A DNA stretch of 64,000 nucleotides from Denticeps clupeoides (GCF_900700375.1 NW_021629816.1:1-64000), one strand, 5' to 3'; shown: positions 19,755-32,106, numbered from the stretch's first letter. The notes: generated by a model not told the origin, from the sequence alone. Numbers and translations: made by a program.

Positions 19755-21056
19755 ACACATACTTCGTTAATAAATAAGATAATTGATAAGCTGGCCTCCA
19801 GGCTCCTGATTCTCTGACCGGAATCAGATCCTATTGTCGCTTCACCAGTGTAACACGTCGTGGGAGTGGTAGAATCTACACGACAAGACGTGTGAAACTC
19901 AAGAAAGGCAAAGGAGATTTCATTCATTTTTTCTTTATAGATTCTTCATTTACTGAAATATCCTACTGTGTCTTCCTTTTACCTTCAGAGATGGAGGGAC
20001 CAGGCGAGCAGTACTGGAGGCTCGTAGTATACCAGGTGCAGTGCGAGGTGTAATAAGGGTATTATAAATCATTATAAATCTGCTTGGCAGCAGAATCCCA
20101 GAATCTCTGTATTTAATCAGCTCAAGGTAATGTTGAGACGTGAGAGAAAGTCCAGATGCACACAAATAACTTGTGAAGCATAAGATTGACAGAGTGCTTG
20201 GTCTGAATTGTGCTGACTGTCTGGTTCCAGTTCTGGATTTTACATGGTAAACACATGTTGGAGAGTAACGGTGCCACGTCTGGGTGCAGCAGGAGCCCCA
20301 GCTGGCAGCACTCAGCCTGACAGCAGGGCTCTAACCATGGACAGGTGCTGCTGGGTAGGCATCCGTGGTTGGAGCCCTGTTAGAAGGAACCGACACTGAT
20401 GCATCGATGTGGATCCTGAACTTTGATTTCAGTTCCTGGCAACCGCCACACGCCTGTTGGTTTGTTTTACTTGGCTTCCTTTGTTTTGTCCCTCGTGCCT
20501 TTTTCTTTTGTGCGTATTAATAAATCCCATTTGCCCAGATGTCCCGTCTCTGCGCTTCCTTCCCCCGTCAGCCCGAGGTCGTGACAAACAGAGGTAAAAT
20601 GTACAATGAGACAAGTTCTGACATTCAAACAAATCCTGTTCAATTTTCTGATATGTATTGTATTTCTTTTCATAAATTATTTGTTGTTCCGGCAGCTCAG
20701 GTGGCACTTTATTTTAAAAAGTCTATATTTGCCAGATCAAGTAAAGCATACATGTGCATGTTTTTGGTGTTATGTTTTGGTGTTTAATTATCATTATATT
20801 CATGCATTTTCTAAAGATTCTGTTTTTGAATAAAGGGTTGGAAATGAATGCTTTTATTTATTCATAATTTATAAAAAATAATCGACAGATTAATTGATTA
20901 TTAAAATGATTGTTAGTAGCAGCCATGCTTCTTTATTATCGGAAGATACATCGAACATTAAGACTAACTGTGCTGTAAAACAAGTATTTGCTTTATTAGA
21001 TATTTCTCCAGATTTATTTGTTTTAAAGCCAAATGGCGTATGATGTAAGCCAGGAC
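19026..21056. other. Intergenic block of the left arm
   Basis: No gene recognised. It contains a CA repeat at 19722-19757, an L2 scrap at about 19975-20062 (minus strand), and AT-rich DNA after 20600. The whole block mirrors 34977-37003 on the right, where the CA repeat appears as GT at 36262-36300. Confidence 0.7.
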
Positions 21057-22755
21057 TTTATTAGGCATCAGACCAAGTGATGATTATCACCATTTCACAG
21101 GGTGAAGAGCAGGAATCCGCTGAAGATGCAGTGATTACTCTCATCGTTGTAAAGTCGCTGGTTTCCAGGAAGACGCAGGTTAACCCAGTCTCCCGCCTCC
21201 AGCTGCAGAGTCACGCCGCCGACCAGGTAGGAGACGTGGTGGTCCATGTCGTACTCCCCCAGCAACATGATCCTCTGCTGGTTCCTGTACAGCGCTGTGT
21301 ATGTACAAATAAACCGATCTTTCATCACGATTACAATATGTATTCAGTATATAGCAATAATAATGTCATTTACCTGCATTCATGTTGTTCAGTTTCTCCA
21401 CTTTGGTCTCCACTGATGTTAGTCTGGTCTTCAGTCCTCCAATCTCTGCATTCAGAGCAGAAAATATTAAAACCACAGTCAGTTCCTACGTGAGCTTTAC
21501 TAGAACCAGTGGACTTCTCCGTCTCCTTTTTGCATTTCTGCTTATTCTACAACACAAATTCATAAATATCTGAACAGAATGAAGACCCCCACTACGCTGG
21601 TACGTAAACTTGGTTAATGAGTTCATCACATGATACCTGAGTTCTTCTGCTGCAGATCTTCTACTTGGTTCTTGACAGCTTTCAGCTCTGCTGCTTGTTC
21701 TGATGTAGGTGGAACACAAAAAATGAGCCAAATCTTCACCAAGAAAATATGATTAGAGATCATTTTGATCCAGCACCAGCATTCTGATGAGTCAGGTTCT
21801 CCACGTTCTGCTCATTGTCATCCATTTGGATCTTTAGAGCCGTCAGCTCTGCCACAAGTGCTGCAATAATGAAGGAATAATTCAGTACTTTATGGTAGAT
21901 TATGGTATGGCTTATTTCTATAGGAGATTAAAGAGTTTTTATGACAGGATGGTCGCATATAACAGTAAATTTATATGGCTGTATATGGCAGTTTATGGCG
22001 GTATATAATAATTTATGGATGAATATGGTTGCATATAACAGTTAATTTATATGGCTGTATATAATAGTTTATGGCGGTATATGAATGTACACGACTGTGT
22101 GTATGGATGTATAACAATGTATATTGATGAGATGTCGCTGATTGTTCCCATGCTCAGAATTACTGTAAAAAATTAAATGGTCACTCTTGTAAGCAGCTTG
22201 GATGTGAACGTTGGACTGTCTGTTCTGCATTACCTGCATTTTCCATCTTCAGATTCTCCAGGTCTTTCTGTACGTCTGACAGGACAGCATCTTGCGTGTA
22301 TATACAAAATAATACAGATGTCTGTTATTCTAAATTATATCTACTCATGCACTCTATTACATGTAGAGAATTGAATTAATGTACTGTTATTGTAACCTAA
22401 ACTAATCATAACCAATGAATAATAATTCACTGTTTATGTTATTTATACAGTAATTACATGGAATTAATACTATGTGTGATTAAATAATACTATTTGTATA
22501 GTATATTTTACACTATAATATTTGTCAAATGTCATTTATGCACCTGCATTCTCCTTCTTCATGTTCTCCTCTTCATCCTTCATGGTCTTTATCTCCACAT
22601 CTTGAGCTAAATAATGTAATAATGTAAATGTAAATGAGCTAAATTCCAACATTAAAGTCTGTGAATGATGTTCATACTGGTCTCAGTGTTGTTGAATTAA
22701 TATTGCACATTTAGAAGATGTGATTACCAGCGTTTTCGCTCTCCAGAACTGACCA
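21057..22755 (-). pseudogene. C1q-domain gene, left copy, 5' and internal deletions
   Basis: Exons equivalent to 2-6 of the right copies are all recognisable: 22544-22600, 22234-22290, 21777-21860, 21637-21699 and 21374-21445, each with AG/GT borders and phase 1. They encode short coiled-coil segments (ending KKENA, KMENA, HQNA, QKNS, NMNA). The last C1q exon survives from about 21303 to the stop at 21095 (YRNQQRIMLLGEYDMD to SGFLLFTL), with AATAAA at 21057-21062. Exon 1 with the signal peptide is lost except about 16 nt, and exon 7 with the first part of exon 8 is lost. Both deletions have short matching sequences at their ends. It cannot make a secreted C1q protein. Confidence 0.85.
21940..22130. 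repeat. Degenerate TATATGG/TTATGG minisatellite
   Basis: Imperfect repeats of TATATGGCTGTATATGG and GTTTATGGCGGTATAT in the intron between exons 3 and 4. They are longer here than in the right-arm copies near 33340 and 40850. Confidence 0.6.
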
Positions 22756-22757
22756 CT

Positions 22758-22835
22758 TCATCCATGGTAACATGGAAGCAAGTTGTAAGTCGCTCTGGTT
22801 AAGGACGTCTGGCAAACGCCTTAAATGTAAATGTA
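22758..22835 (+). mobile_element. L2 LINE tail remnant, inverted to its neighbour
   Basis: AAGTCGCTCTGGTTAAGG followed by GCCTTAAATGTAAATGTAAG is an L2/RSg-1-type tail facing the L2 fragment at 22872. The rest of this element was lost in the deletion that also took exon 1 of the C1q copy. Confidence 0.75.
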
Positions 22836-22871
22836 AGCGGCCTCCTTTTTTTATAAAGACGAACTTATTCA

Positions 22872-23447
22872 TTATTTACATTTAAGGCATTTGGCAGACG
22901 GCCGTATCCAGAGCCACTTACAACGTGCTTTCAAGTTACCATGGATGAAGAGATCAATTCCGGTTCACTAGGACCCCCAACTATGAATACAATCTTTTTA
23001 TTCACTCTGTTCTAGTTTCTATACAGAAGTCAGACGAGAAGAAGGTCACAAGTTCATCTAAATCTTCTCTAAAGAGGAAGGTCTTGAGCTGCCGTGTGAA
23101 GGTGCTCAGTGACTCAGCTGGAAGTTCATTCCACCACCGAGGGGCCAAGACGGAGAAGAGTCTAGATGAGCGTCTTCCTTTTACCTTCAGAGATGGAGGG
23201 ACCAGGCGAGCAGTACTGGAGGCTCCGAGTATACCAGGTGCAGTGTGAGGTGTAATAAGGGCTGTGAGGTAGGATGGTGCTACTCCATGTTTGGCTTTGT
23301 AGGCCAGCATCAGTATTTAGAACCTGATGCGTGCAGCTACTGGGAGCCGGTGGAGGGAACGTAGCAGAGGGGCGGTGTGGAGAACTTGGGAAGGTTGAAC
23401 ATCAGTCGTGCTGCTTCGTCCTGTATGAGTTGTAGAGGTCGGATGGT
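22872..23447 (-). mobile_element. L2-clade LINE 3' fragment
   Basis: The minus strand encodes the C-terminal part of a non-LTR reverse transcriptase: LAYKAKHGVAPSYLTAL, a short gap, then FSVLAPRWWNELP and LKTFLFRED. The tail GCCAAATGCCTTAAATG is of RSg-1/HpaI type. The upstream RT frame is shifted and the 5' part is missing, so it is dead on arrival. Confidence 0.85.
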
Positions 23448-23509
23448 ACATAGAGGTAGATTCTTGTTTACTGTCACTTTCACTTTTTAATCATTATTAT
23501 TGGTGTGTT

Positions 23510-23638
23510 TTACACTTGGCCAACACACTCGCGTCTGAACCAGAAGAGCACCAAGTTCCAGGTTCAAACCCCACTTACTACCATCGTGTCCCTCTGTCCC
23601 CAGGGGGACTGTCCCCGTCACTACTGAATGTAAATGTG
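23510..23638 (+). mobile_element. tRNA-SINE fragment
   Basis: Same fragment as at 17071, in the same position downstream of coiled-coil copy 2. Confidence 0.7.
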
Positions 23639-23868
23639 TTGTTACGGAACACGTAAAATAATATAGTTGTATATAATCCAAGTGAAATATAGTACATGGT
23701 GAACTATACAACATGGTTTTTAATGTTTGTCTTGTGTTTTGGACGTGTGAAGCTCAAGAAAGTCAAAGGAGATTTCATTCATCTTTTCTATATAGATTCT
23801 TTATTTGCATTTTGTAATAACGCTCATGTTACGCTCGCCTTTGCGATGTCCGCATAGCTGCGTCCTGT

Positions 23869-24915
23869 TCACCAGCCTCCCAGATCAACCTGGACAGCCT
23901 GGTTCTTGTACTGTTTTCTTTTCTCCACGTCTCCTTGTGAAGCTTCTCGAAGATGCTCCAGTGCTGCTCTCATGTACGCGGTTTGCACGAGTTGCCCACA
24001 CAGTTCCTTCTCCCTTCTGAGGAGGACCTTCAGGGCTTCCTCAATCTCCTGCCTCTTGCTTGTATTGTTTAAGTCCTGGAAAAGTTTTTCCAGTTCGTTC
24101 CTGGTAGATGTTTCTTCAAGGAGCACTTTTTCAAGTTCTTCTCGTGCTCTGTGCTCATGGTCACGTTCGGCTGTCATCATCTCGAGTTCCTTTTTCATTT
24201 GCTGGAGCGTCTCCTCGTGGAGACTGTCTTTGCTCTCCAGCTGATGACGGAACTTTGTCTCTGTCTCCAGGAGAAGCCTCTCTGCCTCTTTCCTGCTTTC
24301 TCTTTTTGCTTCAAGATCTTTTTCAGCTTTCTCTCTCCTGCTCTGCTCATCTGTCATTTGACTTCTCAGCGTTTCCTGCTCCTTCTTCTCGTTCTGCAGC
24401 GTCTCTTCATAAAGAGCCTGCATGCTCCCCAGCTGCGTATGGAGCTGTGTCTCCATCTCCATCTGCTTTCCAGTTTCTCTCACGTTACAGAAACACCTTT
24501 CTGCTTCTTCTCTGTTGTGTCTCTCCACGTTCAGCTGTGCTTCAAGCTCCTCACATTGCAGCCGTTCCAGATCTTGTTCTTCTCTCAGTCTTTCTTTTAC
24601 TTCATTCTCAGCCTCCTGGATGGCAATTTGCCTCAGCTCTTCACGCCAAGCCAGGCTGTTCTGTGTCGTGTCACGAATAGCCATCTCCAAATTATTATTA
24701 GAGGCCATGAACATCTCCTCCACTTCTTTACGATGACCGGGATCCCTTTCCAGGAATGTCTCCGTCACCGCCTCGAGTGTGCCGAGCTGTTCCCCGAACA
24801 CCTCAACCTGACCCATCTGAGCTGATTTCAGATCGGTCATTTTGGGCTCAACGGAAACGTCCTTCTTGAAGAAGCGACGCTTGGTCCACCTAACAAACTT
24901 CTTCCACGCCTTCAT
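23869..24915 (-). CDS. Coiled-coil protein, unknown family, copy 2
   Basis: An intact 348-residue single-exon frame, nearly identical to copy 1 (it has DPGHRKE and ERCFCNV). The basic N terminus is followed by a long charged coiled coil; no transmembrane or signal segment. The frame stays open 60 nt upstream, but only from a non-ATG codon, so the ATG at 24915 is preferred. It shares LEKLFQDLNN and QLVQTAYM with copy 1, whereas right-arm copies read RFQ and EQTVDM. The flanks are the same promoter, SINE fragment and L2 fragment as in the other copies. Function unknown. Confidence 0.82.
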   Translation of the reverse strand: MKAWKKFVRWTKRRFFKKDVSVEPKMTDLKSAQMGQVEVFGEQLGTLEAVTETFLERDPGHRKEVEEMFMASNNNLEMAIRDTTQNSLAWREELRQIAIQEAENEVKERLREEQDLERLQCEELEAQLNVERHNREEAERCFCNVRETGKQMEMETQLHTQLGSMQALYEETLQNEKKEQETLRSQMTDEQSRREKAEKDLEAKRESRKEAERLLLETETKFRHQLESKDSLHEETLQQMKKELEMMTAERDHEHRAREELEKVLLEETSTRNELEKLFQDLNNTSKRQEIEEALKVLLRREKELCGQLVQTAYMRAALEHLREASQGDVEKRKQYKNQAVQVDLGGW

Positions 24916-24959
24916 TTCTCTACCTCTATACTGAACTCTCGTAAATCTGAAATGATTAA

Positions 24960-25175
24960 GCTCTTCACGGCTCACCTCTTAAATAGAGCGAAGCTGATGA
25001 TGTCACTTTTTTTTCAGCCAATCAGATGGAGGAACAAGATCTTAAGAACATTGTGATTGGCTGGTTTCACTCAGCTGATTATGCTACAGAACAAGAGCTC
25101 AGAAACATTGTGATTGGCTGGAAAAAATTAAATCAGCCAATCACATTAATTCTGGGCTCTTGTTCTTGCTGAATA
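24960..25175 (-). promoter_or_regulatory. Promoter-like region of coiled-coil copy 2
   Basis: CCAAT boxes at 25018-25022, 25056-25060, 25113-25117 and 25137-25141; CRE-like TGATGTCA and the TATA-like CTTAAATAG lie between these and the gene. Confidence 0.65.
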
Positions 25176-25327
25176 AAAAGTGCCTCTCTGGACAGTGAAT
25201 CAGGAGGAAACCCACACTGAGACAGAAGAACATGTAAACTCCACACACACAAGGTGCTGTCATCGCTATTTGTCCCAAATCAAATTACTGCCACTTTCAC
25301 TTTTTAATCATTATTATTGGTGTGTTT

Positions 25328-25438
25328 TACACTTGGCTAACACGCTCGCGTCTGAACCGGAAGAGCACCAAGTTCCAGGTTCAAACCCCACTTACTACCA
25401 TCGTGTCCCTGAGCGGGACGCTTAACCCTGACTGTGTC
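25328..25438 (+). mobile_element. tRNA-SINE fragment at the arm edge
   Basis: It begins like the other copies but after GTGTCCCT continues GAGCGGGACGCTTAACCC, the fuller SINE sequence missing from the others. Similarity with the rest of the duplicated family stops at about 25409, which defines the inner edge of the left arm. Confidence 0.7.
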
Positions 25439-25700
25439 CCCAGGGCATACCTGTCAAGTATCCCGTTTTGGCCCGTTCTTTCCCGCCGTCCTCCCGTATT
25501 ATTATTTTCCCGTAAATCTCCCGTATTTTAATCTGCGTTATTTAAAAAAAAAAATCTGAGTTGTGTCGCTAATCTCGCGATAAGTGCCGCGATAAGCTAC
25601 TACAGGTACTGAAGGTGGCAGTTCTCGCGAGATTAGCGCGTGAGCTCAGATGACGAGATGATGAGTGACGACGCGGGAAAAAAGAAGAAGAAACAGACAG
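25439..25700 (+). mobile_element. hAT-like DNA transposon end
   Basis: CAGGGCATACCTGTCAAG at the edge, then repeated CCCGT words (CCCGTTTTGG, CCCGTATT, CCCGTAAATCTCCCG), resembles the 5' end of fish hAT-type elements. A short frame follows (MSDDAGKKKKKQ). The other end and the transposase body are absent. Confidence 0.5.
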
Positions 25701-25733
25701 GTGATGGACGCCAGGACAGAGAAGGGAAGGCGC

Positions 25734-26296
25734 TCCTGGGTACACCACGTCCCGCACATCCTGACTCAGGTCCGTCCTTCGTATTTAACCGTCACCTCGG
25801 ACCTTCTAGAACCCGCCGCTGATACTGCGGTTCGTCCAGGGCCGCTGCGTGTGGGTGAACCCGGCGGAGAAACCGGCGGCGGAACCTGATGAAGATGAAG
25901 AGGAGGAGCCGGAACGGGAGGAAGGACCCGCCCTCTTCACCCCGCTGTCTGAAGACGCAGGTGAGCGTGCGAGATGCCGCCGGTCCGCCTCCTCCTCCGT
26001 AACCACGGTAACGCGCCACGTTTCTGCGTTTGGTGTAGAAATCGACCGGCTGCCACCGTGGAGCTCCCGGCTGTCCTCCGCCCTCGTCCCCCGCTTCGCC
26101 GTGGCCGTCGCCCGTCATCACCGCGTCCCGGTCTCCCCGCAGGAAGTTCGAGAACGTTTACATCGGCTGGGGCGTGAAGAGCGACGCGGCCTTCTCGCCG
26201 GCGCTGCCCCCCGACCCCCAGCGCGACTTCCCCGGCGGGCCGGAGGTGACCGAGGAGGCGGACCCCACGCCGCAGGAGGACGAGGACGAAGACTGA
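25734..26296 (+). pseudogene. rsph4a/rsph6a: Radial spoke head protein (RSPH4A/RSPH6A family), 3' exons
   Basis: RSPH4A/6A proteins form the radial spoke head of motile cilia and flagella. Visible exon pieces: 25734-25769 (SWVHHVPHILTQ), 25840-25960 (GRCVWVNPAEK, acidic run, GPALFTPLSEDA), 26039 to about 26115 (EIDRLPPWSSRLSSALVP), and 26143-26296 (KFENVYIGWGVKSDAAFS to EDEDED stop), with AATAAA at 26383. The first three borders use GT/AG. The segment between VAVAR and KFENVY lacks the conserved NLWPGAYA part and the 5' splice site, a deletion of exon and intron sequence. Exons upstream are replaced by the hAT-like end. A broken copy; the intact gene may lie elsewhere. Confidence 0.85.
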
Positions 26297-26396
26297 CGTT
26301 CACATGAAAACTTTTACTAGCGACCGAAACACAAGATTGACGTTCATGCCGAAGTTTAGTCTGTGCCGGTTAACGCACGGTAAATAAACGGTGAAG

Positions 26397-29300
26397 ACAC
26401 ACGAGACACATGACACTGCAACACATTTCTGTAGTTTTCACAGCATTATTACTGTATAATGAACAAATCCTTACTGTAGAACCTGTATACAGCATGTTGC
26501 TGTAGATTTGCAAAGCATCATGGTTTAAATTCCTGGGCGGCTGTTGTTTTACAGTAAAACCATATTGCTGTATATCATAATACAATAATTTTGAGCGGGA
26601 ATTTTCATATTTCTCATCTTTCAGTTATTCGGAACACAGAAATCATATTTCTAGGATATATTTCATGAAGCCAGAGGACGACCCAGCGTTTTTAATTTTA
26701 CATCCTCAATATTAAGAAATGAAGTACTGATGGCCAACTTCGCATTATTTTCATGAAAGAAGATTCAACACTTTCCTCGTCCTTTGACTTCAGAAAGGTA
26801 AATCAACTCATTGTTTTTTGCAACAGTACGTGTATTAGCTTAACCTAGTGTAGCGGTCCTTCTTCTGCGTTGTGTAATTTTTTTATTTCTTTTCTTGAAC
26901 CGTAATTGACGAGCTGACACCCAAGAAATTTTCCGTGCAAAGTGTATTCTGTATAAAAGCAAGGTCACGCCAGAACATCGCGTCACAACTCGCGTCTCTC
27001 TGCACCTCTCTCTCTCACAGCTCATGCCATGTGTCTAAGAGAACTAAACCGGGTCTCCAACCCACTAACCCAAGGGCACGGCCGCATCCAACCACTTTTC
27101 GGGGGTGATCAAAGTTTTAGAACCCACATAACTCTTTATAATAATCATAAATTGAACAAACAAAAATACAGAAACATATTTGACATAACCAGAAACATTA
27201 ACACATTTTAACATTCTACAATTAAACAAACACCCGGATTATCATTATAATTCCCTTACCCACATCAGAATACAGGTAAACAAAATAAAAGTCTTTAGAA
27301 AATAAGAAGATAAAAGACACAAAAAAAGAAGAAATACATTTATAAATCTAGTGTAACCATTTAACTCCGGCACACTAGCACTAATTTAGCTAAATGTTAA
27401 TTTTTTCAAGTATTGCTTGTCGGTCTGTTAGCTAGCTACAGCTAATTAGCTTGACAATTGTTTTCTTCTTCGCTAGCAACCGTTGGTATTGTCAACGGAA
27501 ACAGACCTAGGCGACACAGGACACTGCAACAGGTAAGACGCTGCATTTTTGGACTTCGATCATCTAACCTGAGGACACAGGAGTGTCATTTCCAACTAGT
27601 GAATACATTTTGACACATTATTGATTTTGGCTTTACATGTTTAAGTCTGTCACATACTTTTTTTTCAGGATATGAATCTGTAGCAAACACCAGCCAAACA
27701 GTCAGTTCAACTACATACTGTAATCAGTATGTCTTTCAAATGCAAAGAATTATATTTCTTTGCAGGGACAATCCTCAGTTATATTATAAATAACCAATTT
27801 GTTATTTTTATATTTTTACCCATATATTGGTACTTGCTGATCCATTAGTGTAATACATCAACAGATCTGTTCCTTTCCTGTTGTGAGAACAAGAGCTTTA
27901 CTGGAGTGTATTGCTCTAACATTCTTGAAATTAAATTGCCCATAGGTGTGAGCGTGAATGTTTGTATGCATCTGTATGTCATCTTTGTAATCGCCAACTT
28001 GTCCAGGGTGTACCCTGCCTCTTTCCCAATGACAGCTAGAAATGGCTCCAGCTCTTCTGTGATGTTTAAATTGACACTGGAAAATGTATGGATAAATACA
28101 GATACATTTTGAGATGCACTACAAAGCTACAAATTTGCTGTGAAGGATATCTGAAACCAACATTTGTCCTCAACACTCTGGTGGAACAATTTTCTGCTTT
28201 AGCACTGCCAATATATTTCCCCTATATGTTGAATATGGGTCCGGACAGCTGCTGAGTAGTGAAACAAAGTAGAAAATAGTTCTGCATTCTATGGTATATT
28301 AGAGAATCAAAAGTAGCACAGAAAGTATTCACAAAATTACAAGTGTGAGAGGTTAATGTACCAAACTTCAATAATTTATTACCCTCACATGGATCAGCAA
28401 ATATCACTATATTGGACCAAATCTTTGTAAGTTTTTTCTCCTGGGGTAATATATGGCATCTTATGAATTTACAGATTTATTGTCAGGATAATAAGCAAGT
28501 GTTCTTCCAAAGTCCAGCTGATCAGAAGGACTGGCAGGATGGTGCAACGAAAAAATGAATCCCTCAATCCACACGTGGCATCGTTTATCAGAGGCTTTAT
28601 CGAGTATGACTGGCAGATCAATTGATATCAGGTGAGACTGTTAATTTATATTTATTTAAACTTTGCAGAAATAAAATACTCTACAGCAGGGATAGACAAC
28701 CTTGATCCTCCAGGGCCACTATCCTGCTAGTTTTACAACTATTCTACCCACTGATTGACTGAACACACCTGATCCAGGCATTCAGAAGCTGTAAGTGCAG
28801 TGATGGTTGGAAAATGAGCAGGAGGACAGTGGCCCTCAAGGACCAGGGTTGGCTACACTTATTCACTGTACAGGGCAGTGTCTTACAGATGCCCTCTTGT
28901 TTGTGTGTTTCTATATGTAAAACTGTGCATGTGTGTGTAGTGTATTTTACTAGGCTACTGCACCTTCATGTAGTAATAGAAACAAAGTCTCAAAAAATTG
29001 TCATAGAGCCAATAGTGTGGATTAATGCTGCCTTTGCATTTCTACTCTACATTAGTAACTAATGCCTCTTTGTCCTTCCACTTCAGGGAAGAAGATTCCA
29101 GCCCTAGAAGACATATTCAGTATAGGAAGAAACGGCGCAGGAATCATATATGTCATTGGGACCAGTAAAGTCAGTCTTGAACAGTTTATTGGTTGAATAT
29201 TGAAATGTTTTCGTACAAATGCATTTTTCTACAATTCTTCTTTTAACTGAACATTTTACTTACTTGGAATTTTTGTATTTGTAAAAAACAAACAAACAAA

Positions 29301-30050
29301 AAAACAAAACCTGAAATATGTGATAGTTGTCTATATGGTGATGCTTTTGTGTGTTTTATTGTTAATTTTATTATATTATCAATTAACTTTACAGGATACA
29401 GTGACTGCACATACAAACCAATGTCTGAAAAGGGAAATGTAAAAAGTACAAAAAAGTATTTTTTTTTAATTATCTGTATAAGCATTGAAGTGTTACAAAA
29501 TAATTCTTGGCCTTGGTGTTTAAATTGGTTTACCTGAAGAGAAAGGGTTGTTTGGGAAAATAGTGTTTTTTACAAAGTAAAACTTTTTGTAAACTGCTTT
29601 AAAAAAATAAATGAAATGTTTTGCGCCAAAAAACGCATCTTCATTGTATTGTATGGTATAATTTTTATATTATAACAATATTTTATAAATTACTTATTAT
29701 AACAAATAATGCAGTCATGCATATTGCAGTAGCCTAATATGTGCTGTAATGAAATATACAGCACTTTATTACTGTGATTGCAAATACAGTCTGTGCTTAC
29801 TACTGTAACAATGATTACAGTATTCAGATCATTGCTGTAATAACAATTACAGTATTTTGTAGGTACTGTGATTCAATTTACAGTAAGCATACTGTAGAAT
29901 GTTCTACAGCAACTTACTTGCTAAAAGCTGCCAGCTAGTTTCTGTAGATTCACATTATCCTTGTTAAAGTGTACAACACAGCAGCGTTTTAAATAAAGTT
30001 CTGAAATTAAAATCCAGCCTGGTCATTATTCCGGGGGGTCCGGTCCTAAC
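26397..30050. other. AT-rich spacer between rsph and symplekin pieces
   Basis: No host gene recognised over 3.6 kb. A TATAAAAG box stands near 26951. A short stretch near 28000-28055 (CCAGGGTGTACCCTGCC, GGCTCCAGC) is a widely dispersed fish repeat motif. The frames present are short and lack family motifs. Confidence 0.55.
26400..29968. mobile_element. Possible DNA transposon with subterminal TACTGTA repeats
   Basis: Both ends of this stretch are rich in TACTGTA/TTACAGTA words (about 26420-26575 and 29690-29945), and the outer ends carry CACTGCAAC and, in complement, CACTTTAACAAGG. Clustered subterminal repeats with CACT ends recall CACTA (EnSpm) elements, but the ends do not match each other well and no transposase is recognised. 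Confidence 0.3.
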
Positions 30051-30054
30051 GCAG

Positions 30055-30855
<801 letters not shown>

Positions 30856-31066
30856 ACGTTTCCAGGACTTAAACAATACAAGCAAGAGGCAGGAGATTGA
30901 GGAAACCCTGAAGGTCCTCCTCAGAAGGGAGAAGGAACTGTGTGGGCAACTCGAGCAGACAGTGGACATGAGAGCAGCACTGGAGCATCTTCGAGAAGCT
31001 TCACAAGGAGACGTGTAAAAACAGTACAAGAACCAGGCTGTCCAGGTTGATCTGGGAGGCTGGTGA
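30856..31066 (+). pseudogene. Coiled-coil gene 3' fragment fused to symplekin
   Basis: It begins at [15 protein letters not shown], about 70 residues before the usual end, and continues as RREKELCGQLEQTVDM to ASQGDV, where an 8-nt deletion relative to copy 3 creates a stop. It shares RFQ-type and EQTVDM signatures with copy 3 in the same arm. There is no promoter or start. If symplekin exon 5 is transcribed through, the junction adds only a few residues before a stop. Confidence 0.88.
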
Positions 31067-31309
31067 ACAGGACGCAGCTATGCGGACATCGCAAAGGCGA
31101 GCGTAACATGAGCGTTATTACAAAATGCAAATACGCCAAATAAAGAATCTATATAGAAAAGATGAATGAAATCTCCTTTGACTTTCTTGAGCTTCACACG
31201 TCCAAAACACAAGACAAACATTAAAAACCATGTTGTATAGTTCACCATGTACTATATTTCACTTGGATTATATACAACTATATTATTTTACGTGTTCCGT
31301 AACAACACA

Positions 31310-31437
31310 TTTACATTCAGTAGTGACGGGGACAGTCCCCCTGGGGACAGAGGGACACGATGGTAGTAAGTGGGGTTTGAACCTGGAACTTGGTGCTCTT
31401 CTGGTTCAGACGCGAGTGTGTTGGCCAAGTGTAAAAC
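31310..31437 (-). mobile_element. tRNA-SINE fragment
   Basis: Mirror of the fragment at 23510. Confidence 0.7.
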
Positions 31438-31497
31438 ACACCAATAATAATGATTAAAAAGTGAAAGTGACAGTAAACAAGAATCTACCTCTATGTA

Positions 31498-32075
31498 CCA
31501 TCCGACCTCTACAACTCATACAGGACGAAGCAGCACGACTGATGTTCAACCTTCCCAAGTTCTCCACACCGCCCCTCTGCTACGTTCCCTCCACCGGCTC
31601 CCAGTAGCTGCACGCATCAGGTTCTAAATACTGATGCTGGCCTACAAAGCCAAACATGGAGTAGCACCATCCTACCTCACAGCCCTTATTACACCTCACA
31701 CTGCACCTGGTATACTCCGAGCCTCCAGTACTGCTCGCCTGGTCCCTCCATCTCTGAAGGTAAAAGGAAGACGCTCATCTAGACTCTTCTCCGTCTTGGC
31801 CCCTCGGTGGTGGAATGAACTTCCAGCTCAGTCACTGAGCACCTTCACACGGCAGCTCAAGACCTTCCTCTTCAGAGAAGATTTAGATGAACTTGTAACC
31901 TTCTTCTCGTCTGACTTCTGTATAGAAACTAGAACAGAGTGAATAAAAAGATTGTATTCATAGTTGGGGGTCCTAGTGAACCGGAATTGATCTCTTCATC
32001 CATGGTAACTTGGAAGCACGTTGTAAGTGGCTCTGGATACGGCCGTCTGCCAAATGCCTTAAATGTAAATAATGA
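31498..32075 (+). mobile_element. L2-clade LINE 3' fragment
   Basis: Mirror of 22872-23447 with RPLQLIQDEAARLMFNLP upstream, LAYKAKHGVAPSYLTAL and PRWWNELPAQSLS, then the RSg-1-type tail. The RT frame is interrupted between the two parts. Confidence 0.85.
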
Positions 32076-32106
32076 ATAAGTTCGTCTTTATAAAAAAAGG
32101 AGGCCG

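Larger units (their letters stand above)
16590..25409 (-). repeat. Left arm of the inner inverted repeat
   Basis: Read on the minus strand this arm has the order coiled-coil gene, SINE fragment, L2 fragment, C1q-like gene, noncoding block with a CA/GT repeat, coiled-coil gene, SINE fragment, L2 fragment. The same order lies on the plus strand at 30856-39590. Within the arm the coiled-coil/SINE/L2 module is present twice, about 6.43 kb apart. Blocks match closely by eye over hundreds of bases, with a few deletions on either side. Confidence 0.9.

Noticed and set aside
25849-26307. 152-residue frame over the rsph exons
   Set aside because: It reads through introns and leaves the rsph frame after exon 3; the exon model explains the conserved residues better.
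26951-27211. TATAAAAG box followed by a 60-residue frame as a small gene
   Set aside because: No motif, no recognisable splice structure, and short frames of this size are expected by chance in this AT-rich spacer.
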